Source of the DNA: a virus
Length of the DNA: 36,626 bases
Reading direction: 5' to 3' (one strand)
IMG/VR virus record: IMGVR_UViG_3300028498_000076
Location: 1-36,626 of that record
Part shown: in pieces, positions 22,403 to 30,343 of the stretch
How the letters are laid out: each line of letters starts with the position of its first letter
Position numbering within the stretch: the first letter of the stretch is position 1
The notes under the pieces: model-generated
Told to the model about the DNA's origin: nothing
The model's input: the letters and a program-made list of their open reading frames with translations, nothing else
Database searches by the model: none
Translations under genes and position numbers: made by a program

Positions 22403-23038
22403 ATGCTGGCTCAGATAGAACAGGCTATCAAAGATACGCTACACGAATACAACCAAGCGCATGGCGGTGGTTTTGTCCGTGGTATTAAGAGCTACGCGGG
22501 AGACTTTGATGCCGAGTCACCTGATGAGTTTGCGCAAATAGTCGCCTCGTTCCCTGCGATCTGGGTAACGTTCAAATCCTCATCCAAGCCTAAAAAACTG
22601 AGTGCAAAAAAGCGAGAGCGTGATTATGTCTTTACGGTGCTTGTGGCAGCAAATTCTGGACGACGTGAGGAAACAAGTCGTCAGGGCGCATTTAAGGCTG
22701 ATGGGACAATGCTTAATATTGGCAGCTATCAACTTATTGAGCTGGTCGAAAATGCGCTATTGGGTAACCGCATGGGACTGGCTATTGATCCGTTGGACGC
22801 GGGCGAAATTACGTCGCTGTTTAATTCAAAAACGAGTAATCAAGTTGTTAGCGTCTTGGCGTATGACTGGCATACGAGTACCACCGTTTCAGACCCAGAC
22901 CGTGATGCCGATGTGCCATTCATTGAGCGTATCAATATGGACTATATCTATTTTGATACTGACGGCAATGCAGCTGATGACCCGCGTGTACTAGCGTCTG
23001 ACCAAATTGATTTAACCCCTTTAAATTTAAGAGCTTAA
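22403..23038 (+). CDS. Tail terminator/connector, Mu gp37-like (DUF1834)
   Basis: This 211-aa protein matches DUF1834: MLAQIEQAIKDTLHEY, FPAIWVTFKSSSKP, RDYVFTVLVAANSGRREETS and YQLIELVENALLGNRMG, ending with a beta segment YIYFDTDGNA. Family members cap the tail or join tail to head. It follows the gp36-like gene by 12 bases; GGC-AAAA and AAGG are only a moderate ribosome site. Confidence 0.88.
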   Translation: MLAQIEQAIKDTLHEYNQAHGGGFVRGIKSYAGDFDAESPDEFAQIVASFPAIWVTFKSSSKPKKLSAKKRERDYVFTVLVAANSGRREETSRQGAFKADGTMLNIGSYQLIELVENALLGNRMGLAIDPLDAGEITSLFNSKTSNQVVSVLAYDWHTSTTVSDPDRDADVPFIERINMDYIYFDTDGNAADDPRVLASDQIDLTPLNLRA

Positions 23039-23047
23039 GGAATAACT

Positions 23048-23353
23048 ATGAAAACGCCTGGTATCTATACCGACATCAATACGCAGACGCAGCGGACGGG
23101 TCTGCCAACGCAAGATCATCGCATTGTTTTCGTCACTGGTGACACTAAAGCACCTACAAACCCCACACCCATCTATGACACCGCTACAGCGGATATCGTT
23201 AGCGGTGCTGACTCTAAAGCGGGTCGTATGATGGCGGCGGCTTTGAGTATATCGCAGGGGGTGCGTGTTGAAACTGTGGGAAAGGGAAAAGGGTCTAGTG
23301 TCAGCTACATCAATCTTGACTTGCCACTACCAGACGATCAATTACCATCTTAA
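23048..23353 (+). CDS. L: Tail sheath, N-terminal piece (split sheath)
   Basis: This 101-aa protein reads like the first ~100 residues of a Mu-type sheath: KTPGIYTDINTQTQRTGLPT matches 'vPGvYtEfn....rsLP', followed by HRIVFVTGDT, PTPIYDTATADIVSGADSKA and GRMMAAALSISQGVRVETVG. It then stops after a short unrelated tail. The C-terminal sheath domain is encoded separately at 24134, with another gene between. AAGGA precedes the start. It could be a real separate subunit or a broken gene; its own ribosome site and clean frame favour the former. Confidence 0.7.
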   Translation: MKTPGIYTDINTQTQRTGLPTQDHRIVFVTGDTKAPTNPTPIYDTATADIVSGADSKAGRMMAAALSISQGVRVETVGKGKGSSVSYINLDLPLPDDQLPS

Positions 23354-23376
23354 AGAATAATTAAAGGATATTTTTC

Positions 23377-24087
23377 ATGATCTCATCATGTCTAAAAGTA
23401 CAAGTCGGCAACAGTCCCTCTTTTATTATTAGCTTTACAGGCGCAAATCTTGAGTATGACGTTGACTCAGTTGGCAATCTTGACGATCTCATTGTCTTTA
23501 GTCACCTTTATAATTTTTTTGGTTTTAAGTCTAAATGGACTTATGCGGTACCAACAATATCAATAACGGGCACGCCCTATGGTTGCCTTATTGGTCATAC
23601 AGCAGATTCAGAAAACTCAGTCGGTCATCCCGATAGCTTAAGCCTCACGTGCTTTACACAGCAGAGCTTAAGAGATGAATTATCAACACAAGTGCCGTTT
23701 GTAAATGGCTCCTACATCATGTCGGAAGAAGAGTGGCGTGCGCTGGTAGAGTCAACAAGCTTTGAAAATTTCAACTCGCTTTTAATTGAAGCTCAAGTCA
23801 GTAATGAAATGACAGTCATAACAGAGCGTACAACACTTAAAGTTATGCGCTGTACGGCTGCTGAGATGCTAACACTGCCACCTCGCTACTCGGATGCTCC
23901 AGATTATAGTGATGCCTTTAATCTAGTTAAGGCAAGATTGGTCAATAAGGTAGCTGTACTTGACAGTAATGGACTAGCACCAGCTGTTTATCATGCAGAT
24001 GGTGACTATATTGAGTTTACTGCTGATTGTGCAATTCAGATCTCTATTCCCGAACCTGAATTAAATCCCGTTCCAATACCGACTTAA
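23377..24087 (+). CDS. Unknown protein encoded between the two sheath pieces
   Basis: This 236-aa, beta-rich soluble protein has AAAGGA upstream and sits 23 bases after the sheath N-piece. I recognise no domain: no endonuclease, transposase or intein motif and no membrane span. Segments include SPSFIISFTGANLEYDVDSV, TISITGTPYGCLIGHTAD and a Pro-rich end (PEPELNPVPIPT). It has several Cys and aromatic residues. It may supply the missing peripheral sheath domain in trans, decorate the tail, or be an inserted moron. Confidence 0.65.
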   Translation: MISSCLKVQVGNSPSFIISFTGANLEYDVDSVGNLDDLIVFSHLYNFFGFKSKWTYAVPTISITGTPYGCLIGHTADSENSVGHPDSLSLTCFTQQSLRDELSTQVPFVNGSYIMSEEEWRALVESTSFENFNSLLIEAQVSNEMTVITERTTLKVMRCTAAEMLTLPPRYSDAPDYSDAFNLVKARLVNKVAVLDSNGLAPAVYHADGDYIEFTADCAIQISIPEPELNPVPIPT

Positions 24088-24133
24088 TTTAAATTCTTGT
24101 CCTTATCTACAAGTAAGCATTATGGAGCTATAC

Positions 24134-24931
24134 ATGCCAAACCAAATACTAGCCCCACACGGGCACTCACTAATCGCACTTGATGCGCCAATTACGCTCG
24201 AGGCTGATGCTGATGCGTGGGTCGAACACTTAGACTTTGTATCATCCAAAACTGAACAAAATGATGCCATTCTGATTGTGCCGTTTGACGATGTCGACGA
24301 TGCTACCGCCTTTGCAAACTTTGCGTCAGTCAAATCGTGCTACCGAATCATTGCGGTGTGCTATCACGGCGCGATTGGCTTTGAGCCAGAACTATCAGCA
24401 AGTATTGCAGCGACTATTGCAAGCGAAGCTGATCCAGCGCTACCGTTTAACGGTTGTAAATTATCTGCGCTACCAGTTGTTGACGGCAGTCTACGCTTGA
24501 CCAAAACCCGCATCGAGCAAGCATTAAATGATGGCGTGGCGATGGTTAATGTAGGTCATGACAGCAAGCCTGAGATTGTGCGATTAATCAGTACATACCG
24601 TACAAATCCAGTGACTGGTCAAGCGGATGATCTTTTGCTGGATATTAATGGTGCGTTGGTACTGCGTTATGTACGCCGAGACCTACGTGCAGCAGTAGCA
24701 GCAAATCCACGCCGCAAAAATACTGATGCGTCTCGTCGGGATTTACGCAGCCTACTTCTTGATCGTTGCCTAAAAATGGACGATGCCGAAATACTCGAGC
24801 ACGTGGCCTCTACCAAAAATGAGCTGACTGTGATGCAAAGTACGGCAGATAAAACAGCGGTAGATGCTCGTATTCCGTCGCATTGGGTGCGCGGTATGCA
24901 AGTTATTAACACTACGCTAGACGTTTATTAA
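24134..24931 (+). CDS. L: Tail sheath, C-terminal piece (split sheath)
   Basis: This 265-aa protein starts at 24134, where GGAG lies 6 bases before the ATG; an in-frame ATG at 24122 has no such site. It carries the conserved sheath core: NDAILIVPFDDVDDATAFAN, LPFNGCKLSALPVVDG, RLTKTRIEQALNDGVAMVNV, EIVRLISTYRTNP, VLRYVRRDLRAAVAANPRRK and the end RGMQVINTTLDVY. The contractile sheath normally is one chain of 370-500 residues. Together with the N-piece this gives 366 residues. Confidence 0.8.
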   Translation: MPNQILAPHGHSLIALDAPITLEADADAWVEHLDFVSSKTEQNDAILIVPFDDVDDATAFANFASVKSCYRIIAVCYHGAIGFEPELSASIAATIASEADPALPFNGCKLSALPVVDGSLRLTKTRIEQALNDGVAMVNVGHDSKPEIVRLISTYRTNPVTGQADDLLLDINGALVLRYVRRDLRAAVAANPRRKNTDASRRDLRSLLLDRCLKMDDAEILEHVASTKNELTVMQSTADKTAVDARIPSHWVRGMQVINTTLDVY

Positions 24932-24945
24932 TTTAAGGATAACCC

Positions 24946-25332
24946 ATGAGTGAAGCAGATGTAGTCGGCACAATCGTGCTAACGGTGGACGGGCGTGAGT
25001 TTGACTGTGCAAGTGTCAGCCCTAAGCTTGTGACGGGTAAGAAGCCTGTCGCAACGATGAACCGTCAAGGCCGCACCCGAAAAAAAACCAAAACAACAAG
25101 CTCTATTACGCTGTCAGTCGAAGTCATCATCCCCGAATCAGGTGATATCGATTGGGCAAATATTGAAGACGGACGCATTACAATTGAGTCGCTGGACGGT
25201 GGTCATCGCACGACTTACACAGGCTGTGAAGCAACGGACGTATCGGAGAGCTATAAGCTTGACGGTGAAGCAATGCGATCTATTGAGATGTTCGCGCTCG
25301 ATAAAATCGGCGAAGGGCAAGCGGCCACTTAA
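24946..25332 (+). CDS. M: Tail tube protein, Mu gpM-like
   Basis: This 128-aa protein forms the inner tube. Typical segments are GTIVLTVDGREFDCASVSPK, GKKPVATMNRQGR and TYTGCEATDVSESYKLDGEA, as in the Mu M family ('G.dv.ar.'...'f.gc...d..e...dG'). AAGGA is upstream. It directly follows the sheath C-piece. Confidence 0.88.
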   Translation: MSEADVVGTIVLTVDGREFDCASVSPKLVTGKKPVATMNRQGRTRKKTKTTSSITLSVEVIIPESGDIDWANIEDGRITIESLDGGHRTTYTGCEATDVSESYKLDGEAMRSIEMFALDKIGEGQAAT

Positions 25333-25373
25333 TCCTACTAACCAAAATATAGTACGAAAAAACAGGAATAATC

Positions 25374-25700
25374 ATGACTAAAGCAAAAGAGAATCCAGCG
25401 ACAGATATTATCGAAAAGGTGACATTGCCAGTTGGCATCTGCATCGATGGAGTACGGTATACAAAAGTAGAGCTGCGTCCTATCACGGTCGGACAAAGCT
25501 ATGCGGCGTCCATGAATGCTAGTGAGACAGACTTGCAAGTGCTGGTCGATCTCGCAGTAATGACACACGTACCTACACTTGGTCGTGCGCTAACGTATGA
25601 CGAGCTAGATAGCGCCAGCCGTCAAGACGGGCAGCGATTGGAAATTGCGCGCATGACACTGGAAAAAAAAGAGCGCGAGCAAGCAACCAAGTCCGCCTAG
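25374..25700 (+). CDS. Tail assembly chaperone, zero-frame product (Mu gp41-like)
   Basis: This 108-aa protein lies between tube and tape measure. IEKVTLPVGICIDGVRYTKV, then ELRPITVGQSYAASMN matches the 'v.L..pi...G..v..l.lR.pt.ge...' pattern of Mu gp41. The 3' end carries A AAA AAA G (25664-25671), where -1 slippage makes the longer product. In tailed phages the short and long forms coat the tape measure during assembly. Confidence 0.85.
   Translation: MTKAKENPATDIIEKVTLPVGICIDGVRYTKVELRPITVGQSYAASMNASETDLQVLVDLAVMTHVPTLGRALTYDELDSASRQDGQRLEIARMTLEKKEREQATKSA
25664..25670 (+). promoter_or_regulatory. Programmed -1 frameshift slippery site
   Basis: In the chaperone frame the codons read GAA AAA AAA GAG, giving the heptamer A AAA AAA followed by G, the strong dnaX-type slippery sequence. 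After a -1 slip the frame is open without stops to 25921. Confidence 0.85.
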
Positions 25701-25921
25701 TAGGGTTACTCATTAAGATGGGCGTACCTTATGCTGATGCTTGGGGTATGCCTGTCGATATGGCGTTAGATATGCTCGGATTATCGCCTAATGTCACTAA
25801 GTCTAAACAACCAGCAAACAATCCAGCGAATCCTGTGTCTACACCACCATCGCCTCCTGCATCCAATGCCAAACCACGTAAGTTGGTTGCTGCTCGTCGT
25901 AAATCAAAAACCATTACATAG
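25670..25921 (+). CDS. Frameshift extension of the tail assembly chaperone (Mu gp42-like)
   Basis: This frame continues the chaperone after -1 slippage: 99 zero-frame codons plus 83 give a predicted 182-aa fusion. The extension reads RARASNQVRLVGLLIKMGVP then YADAWGMPVDMALDMLG and ends in a Pro/Lys-rich tail. An ATG at 25718 exists, but there is no convincing Shine-Dalgarno sequence, so independent translation is unlikely. The same design is known for gpG-T of lambda and gp41-42 of Mu. Confidence 0.8.
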   Translation, partial: RARASNQVRLVGLLIKMGVPYADAWGMPVDMALDMLGLSPNVTKSKQPANNPANPVSTPPSPPASNAKPRKLVAARRKSKTIT

Positions 25922-25930
25922 GGCGTTTTT

Positions 25931-28060
25931 ATGTCTACTCAAACCGTTAGTTTACGACTATTGCTCACAGGCAATGCTGGCGCTGAGCTACGGCGTATCG
26001 CTCAGCAAAATATTCGTGATACGCGTTCTATCAATGATATGCAACGCCTCGGTATTCGTACCCAGCGCCAAGTACATCAAGAGATACGCAACCAAGAACG
26101 CGCCTATCGTCGTTTGCGTTCAAGTGGCGTGGCATCCGCTAACGATCTGCGGCGTGCCCAGCGTGCGATGCGAGAGGAAGTGCGACGACTTAATGGTGAG
26201 CTGCGTACTTCAGGTACATTGATGGGTAAGATGCAGGGTGCTGGTGCTATGGTCGGTGGTGTCGTAGCAGGCGCTGCCGTGGTTAATAGTCAAATTAAGC
26301 CTGCACGCACGTATGATGAACAGCTAGCCCGAACGTCAGGAACAGCAACATACGGCAAGGGTATGAGTATCAGCGATCGTAAGCTGGTCAAAGTTGAACT
26401 AGATAAAACGGTAATGGCTGCGGTACGCAGTGGTGGCGGCACGCGTGAGGGTGGACTTGAGGCGGCAGATACACTTATTGCAAGCGGTGCGTATGATTTA
26501 GCATCAGTAAAACAAGTGCTGGGCGTCACACAACGGGCGTCGTTTGTATCGGGTGCGACCGCGCCAGACGCTGCTGCTGTGACTTTACAGCTCAAAAACT
26601 TTGGACTAAACCCTAATCAAATATCACTTGGACAAGATATCGCTGTGGCTGGTGGACAATTGGGTGGGTTTGAGTATGACACGATGGCGCAATATCTTAG
26701 TCGCCAATTACCGCTTGCTAAGGCTGCGGGCTATGGAGGACTTGATGGTCTGAAAAAGATTGTAGCGCTCAATCAGGTCGCTATCAATACGGCTGGTAAT
26801 CAAGATGAGGCGGGTAACAATGTCGTCAATCTATTGCAGAAAATAAGCTCACGTGAATTTAGTAAGCAAATAAATAAGCAAATCGAACCACAGGCTGGTG
26901 ATCCACAACTACCAAAAGAGCTAGGCGGCGGCCTTGATTGGTCAGCGTACGCACGGCAACAAAAATTACAAGGTGTGGATCAGATTGATGCATTTGTCAG
27001 CTTACTTGAACGCCAGCTGGCTGGCGACTCGCAATATCAAGCCCTTAAGAAGCAAGCGGGTAATGCAAAAGGGCAAGAAGCTAAAGCACTATATGAGCAG
27101 ATGAGCACAATGCTAGAAGGCTCAAATTTAGGTGAGGTCATCGCTGATAGACAGGCGCTAATGGCAGCGCTCGCGATCAGTACTAACGGCTCAGAGAATG
27201 AACGTATTAAGTCTGGCCTAGATAACGCAGGTGGTACAGTTGATGGGCTGCATGAGCTGTTTAAAGGTGATGAGTGGGCAACGGCAATGGATCGCCAGCA
27301 AGAGCAGCTTAATATCAACTATGGTTTATATAAACAGGTCAATGAGCAGCTAAGCGGTTTTAACCAATCGCTTGGCGGCTTTATGGAAAAACATGAAGGA
27401 CTGGCAACTGCTGCATATGGTGCAGGTCTTGCATTAGCAGCAGTTGCCGCTGCTGGTGTAGTCAGCTCTTTAGCTGGTGGTGCTGGTGCGGCAGGCGCAG
27501 GCGCAGCAGCTGGTGGATTATTAGGTCGCGCAGGCGGTGTACTTGGTCGTGTAGGCGGCGCGCTTGGACGCGGTGCTATAGCTGGTGGCAGTGCGCTGGT
27601 ATCAGCCTCAGGTGCTGCCGTTGCTTACTCTGGCGCACTTGGCTATGGCGCAGGTACGCTAATAAATAAAGGGTATATCGAAAAAAATGCTGGGTTATCG
27701 GATGCCATTGGCGGCACTATTCATACCGCGCTTGCTAACATGGGCGTTGAAAGTAGCCAGCAAGCGCTGGATGCTCATTTTAATAGCTTAATACAGCAAA
27801 ACCAGCAGACTGCGCAAAAGCAAGACCAGATGGTTTCTGAACAAGCCCAAACTAAACAAATCCAAAGTCAAATCATGAGCCAGCAGGGGCAAATGATAGC
27901 CCAACAAGGACAGATGATTGGTCAGCTGCAAGCTATTGCCAGTAAACCAGCTCCAACATTTAATCCAACAATCACTATTGGTGGACACTCGACGGCAATG
28001 AATATGATGGATGAGATTGGTAAGCAAAGTAAGCGCGGTAAGTTCGGACCTTATCGTTAA
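25931..28060 (+). CDS. Tail tape-measure protein
   Basis: This 709-aa protein sets tail length and lies directly after the chaperone. The N-terminus is basic coiled coil (RRIAQQNIRDTRSINDMQRL). A Gly/Ala-rich hydrophobic block at about 490-580 (GAGLALAAVAAAGVVSSLAG) is typical of segments that enter the host membrane. The C-terminal region (about 617-665) is Gln-rich with short repeats (MSQQGQMIAQQGQMIGQ). Its TAA shares bases with the stop of the convergent gene at 28057. I see no terminator at this junction. Confidence 0.9.
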   Translation: MSTQTVSLRLLLTGNAGAELRRIAQQNIRDTRSINDMQRLGIRTQRQVHQEIRNQERAYRRLRSSGVASANDLRRAQRAMREEVRRLNGELRTSGTLMGKMQGAGAMVGGVVAGAAVVNSQIKPARTYDEQLARTSGTATYGKGMSISDRKLVKVELDKTVMAAVRSGGGTREGGLEAADTLIASGAYDLASVKQVLGVTQRASFVSGATAPDAAAVTLQLKNFGLNPNQISLGQDIAVAGGQLGGFEYDTMAQYLSRQLPLAKAAGYGGLDGLKKIVALNQVAINTAGNQDEAGNNVVNLLQKISSREFSKQINKQIEPQAGDPQLPKELGGGLDWSAYARQQKLQGVDQIDAFVSLLERQLAGDSQYQALKKQAGNAKGQEAKALYEQMSTMLEGSNLGEVIADRQALMAALAISTNGSENERIKSGLDNAGGTVDGLHELFKGDEWATAMDRQQEQLNINYGLYKQVNEQLSGFNQSLGGFMEKHEGLATAAYGAGLALAAVAAAGVVSSLAGGAGAAGAGAAAGGLLGRAGGVLGRVGGALGRGAIAGGSALVSASGAAVAYSGALGYGAGTLINKGYIEKNAGLSDAIGGTIHTALANMGVESSQQALDAHFNSLIQQNQQTAQKQDQMVSEQAQTKQIQSQIMSQQGQMIAQQGQMIGQLQAIASKPAPTFNPTITIGGHSTAMNMMDEIGKQSKRGKFGPYR

Positions 28061-28656
28061 AGCTCTGAGCTTGATTTGATATTTTCTTCACAAAGCCCTA
28101 ACCAGTATTCATAGTTTGCTTTGTGGTCTGCAATTTGTTCTACGTTGTAACCATCTTGATGTATAGAGTCGCCTATATAATAAGAGTTGATTGGAACTAT
28201 CTCATTATAAGCTTCATAACATCCCATAAAAAAGTGCATTTCTGATGGAGGCTTATATTCATCGACTTCTATAGTATTTAATAATTCGCTACGAATGTCG
28301 CGCAATCCTTGGGTATCTTTGTTTTGATAAAGCACTTCGTTCTTTGCATAGTCTGATTTTAGTTTTGCTAATCGCTCTTTTGCAAAGGACAATGCCATCT
28401 CAGGATCATTATGGATGGTTGGAGTTGTAGAAGGTGCTGTTACAACTTTCTCTGCAACTGGCGCGCTGACTGGCTCTACTGGTAACGTTTGTTCTGTTTG
28501 AAAACTCCCTGCAATTAACATCCAAACTATCAGAAAAGGCAAGCTGATCAACCAACCCATACCTATCGGCTGTTTAGCCTTAATTTTGTTTTTTGCTATC
28601 CACCATCCACCGATCCAAAGTACTAACCAAACTCCTAAAAGTACATATATATTCAT
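28057..28656 (-). CDS. Moron: two-span membrane protein
   Basis: This 199-aa protein is read against the late genes. Two N-terminal membrane spans: about 3-20 (IYVLLGVWLVLWIGGWW) and 33-52 (GWLISLPFLIVWMLIAG). A Pro/Val linker and a soluble helical domain of about 120 residues follow, with YEAYNEIVPINSYYIGDSIH near its middle. AGGAG lies before the ATG on the minus strand. Coding DNA is AT-richer than its neighbours. No family recognised; reverse-strand membrane genes between late operons are often lysogenic-conversion or superinfection-exclusion genes. Confidence 0.7.
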   Translation of the reverse strand: MNIYVLLGVWLVLWIGGWWIAKNKIKAKQPIGMGWLISLPFLIVWMLIAGSFQTEQTLPVEPVSAPVAEKVVTAPSTTPTIHNDPEMALSFAKERLAKLKSDYAKNEVLYQNKDTQGLRDIRSELLNTIEVDEYKPPSEMHFFMGCYEAYNEIVPINSYYIGDSIHQDGYNVEQIADHKANYEYWLGLCEENIKSSSEL

Positions 28657-28710
28657 CTTTACTCCTGCTCAGATACTGCTTTATTGTTTTATTTTAAATA
28701 TATAGAAAAA

Positions 28711-28881
28711 TTATACTTGTGTAAGAATAGGAGTCGTTACAGTCTCAGTAAACATTACAGTAATGCTTACTGGTACACCAGCTGCAGGTTGTTTTTCTCT
28801 AATTGACTTGTTTACGAAGACCATCAGTAAAATTAGTAAAAATCCTGCCAGTATCATCATCACTTTGAAGTTCAGATTCAT
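28711..28881 (-). CDS. Moron: small single-span membrane protein
   Basis: The product is 56 aa from ATG 28881, preferred over an upstream in-frame start because GGAG lies 8 bases before it. One span, about residues 5-25 (FKVMMILAGFLLILLMVFV), then SIREKQPAAG and a Thr/Val-rich tail. It probably shares a transcript with the 199-aa gene 54 bases beyond its stop. Promoter expected in 28882-29050, which is AT-rich and otherwise empty. Confidence 0.6.
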   Translation of the reverse strand: MNLNFKVMMILAGFLLILLMVFVNKSIREKQPAAGVPVSITVMFTETVTTPILTQV

Positions 28882-29050
28882 TATTTTTTCTCCTACTAAC
28901 AATCAAAATTATTATACATATAACTAATAAATCTATTCTCAATCTGATCATGCTTTCGTAAATACTAGACCATCTCTTTGCTTATGTTTGTTCTTGCCTA
29001 TGGTACTGTATTTTAAATAACTAGGAAATAGATATCTATATTTCAGGTTT

Positions 29051-29096
29051 CTCGGAACTTCGTCACCTATAAACGCCTATCCTATTATTCCATAAT
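29051..29096 (+). promoter_or_regulatory. Late promoter 3, activator site plus -10
   Basis: CTCGGAACT (29051-29059), N4, then CACCTA. CATAAT begins 40 bases downstream (29091-29096), a better -10 than in the other two copies. The spacing equals that at 11242 and 19233. It restarts late transcription beyond the reverse-strand morons for the N-to-fibre operon. Confidence 0.75.
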
Positions 29097-29131
29097 GAAC
29101 TTACTTTCTCACGAGTATTGCGAGCGCATAA

Positions 29132-30343
29132 ATGGCATGGCAAGAAAATTTATATGACGCATCCTTTCGCGGTGTTGAGTTTGAATATTTTGGCGTTGAT
29201 GACAGCCAAGACAAGGCGCTTGCGACTCATCAAGCGCCGTATGCTAATGATGCTGATATCCATGATATGGGTAACAATCCCAAAAATATAAGCATGACCG
29301 CACTTGTAGAAGGTGTGGACTATGAACAGGCGTTAGAAGACTTACTCAATGCGCTAGATGCCAAAGGCTCAGGTGAGCTGATACATCCCGTGTTTGGCGC
29401 ACAAGAGGCTATTTGCGCAAGTTATAGAGTCAAGCACGATAGTGACATCGTAGACGGCTGTACGGTTGAGCTACAGTTTATTGTAAGTGGCTCAAAACGA
29501 AATATTCAGCATTTTACACCTGAACCAATGCCTGCCACTAGCCAAGCAGCGGACAGCATTATCTTAGCAACGCCAGCGGAGGAGCTGACAGTTTATCAAG
29601 AGCAGCTTGATGCTATTGGCACTGAGGCCGCTATCACGCAATCTCGTAGTATCCCTGAAACTATACGTAGCAAACTACGCGCAGTACGGACGAATCTTGG
29701 CACAAACCTGGTACGTGTAGATGACTTACTTGATCCACCAGTGTGGTTAGGTAGTATCGTCGGTGACGTGGACGGTATTGTTAAGACGCTACCGCTGGAC
29801 TACGATCCAATGAACAATTGGCGGCGTCTGTTTAACCATATCAAAGCCATTGGCGATGTGTTCGGTGATAGTGATGTGCCACCGCTACGCAGAACAGGAC
29901 AAGTACTACCAGCTGCGATGATTAGTCGTGGCGTCATTGAAATATTAAAGGAAGAACAGCGCAATCCTACATTGACGCCAAGTGATTTGATTGCGATCAA
30001 TGATGAAGCGCGTCAACAAGTACAAGAGGCAATCGATCAGGTACGTGCTGATGATAGTACACAAAATGACCAATCGTTGCCTGTCGTCAATACAGATGTT
30101 ACGCCTATTATTCGTGACCTTAAAAAAGCTGCCGCCCAACTGCAAGCATTGACTGACGCTACGATTAATAGTCGTCCGCCGCTGACTAAGCACACAGTTA
30201 CAGTGCCGTGTACTTGGCGTTTATTAGCGCATCTACTATACGCTGACCATACGCGCGCGGATGAGCTATCGCGGCTCAATCGTGGACTGGTTGATGCATC
30301 TGTCATTGATGCAGGTACACAGGTGTCATGCTATGCCCGATAA
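29132..30343 (+). CDS. N: gpN-like baseplate/DNA circularisation protein
   Basis: This 403-aa protein has the family N-terminus WQENLYDASFRGVEFEYFGV, then ANDADIHDMGNNPKNISMTA and AKGSGELIHPVFG, a clear match to the DNA-circularisation N-terminal domain. In Mu-like myophages it is a central baseplate or tail-tip protein; the name comes from an older proposed role. The ribosome site is weak (GCGAG). It overlaps gene P by 11 bases. Confidence 0.9.
   Translation: MAWQENLYDASFRGVEFEYFGVDDSQDKALATHQAPYANDADIHDMGNNPKNISMTALVEGVDYEQALEDLLNALDAKGSGELIHPVFGAQEAICASYRVKHDSDIVDGCTVELQFIVSGSKRNIQHFTPEPMPATSQAADSIILATPAEELTVYQEQLDAIGTEAAITQSRSIPETIRSKLRAVRTNLGTNLVRVDDLLDPPVWLGSIVGDVDGIVKTLPLDYDPMNNWRRLFNHIKAIGDVFGDSDVPPLRRTGQVLPAAMISRGVIEILKEEQRNPTLTPSDLIAINDEARQQVQEAIDQVRADDSTQNDQSLPVVNTDVTPIIRDLKKAAAQLQALTDATINSRPPLTKHTVTVPCTWRLLAHLLYADHTRADELSRLNRGLVDASVIDAGTQVSCYAR

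Noticed and set aside
23377-24087. Homing endonuclease or intein splitting the sheath
   Set aside because: No LAGLIDADG, HNH or GIY-YIG motif and no intein splice residues; each piece has its own start and ribosome site.
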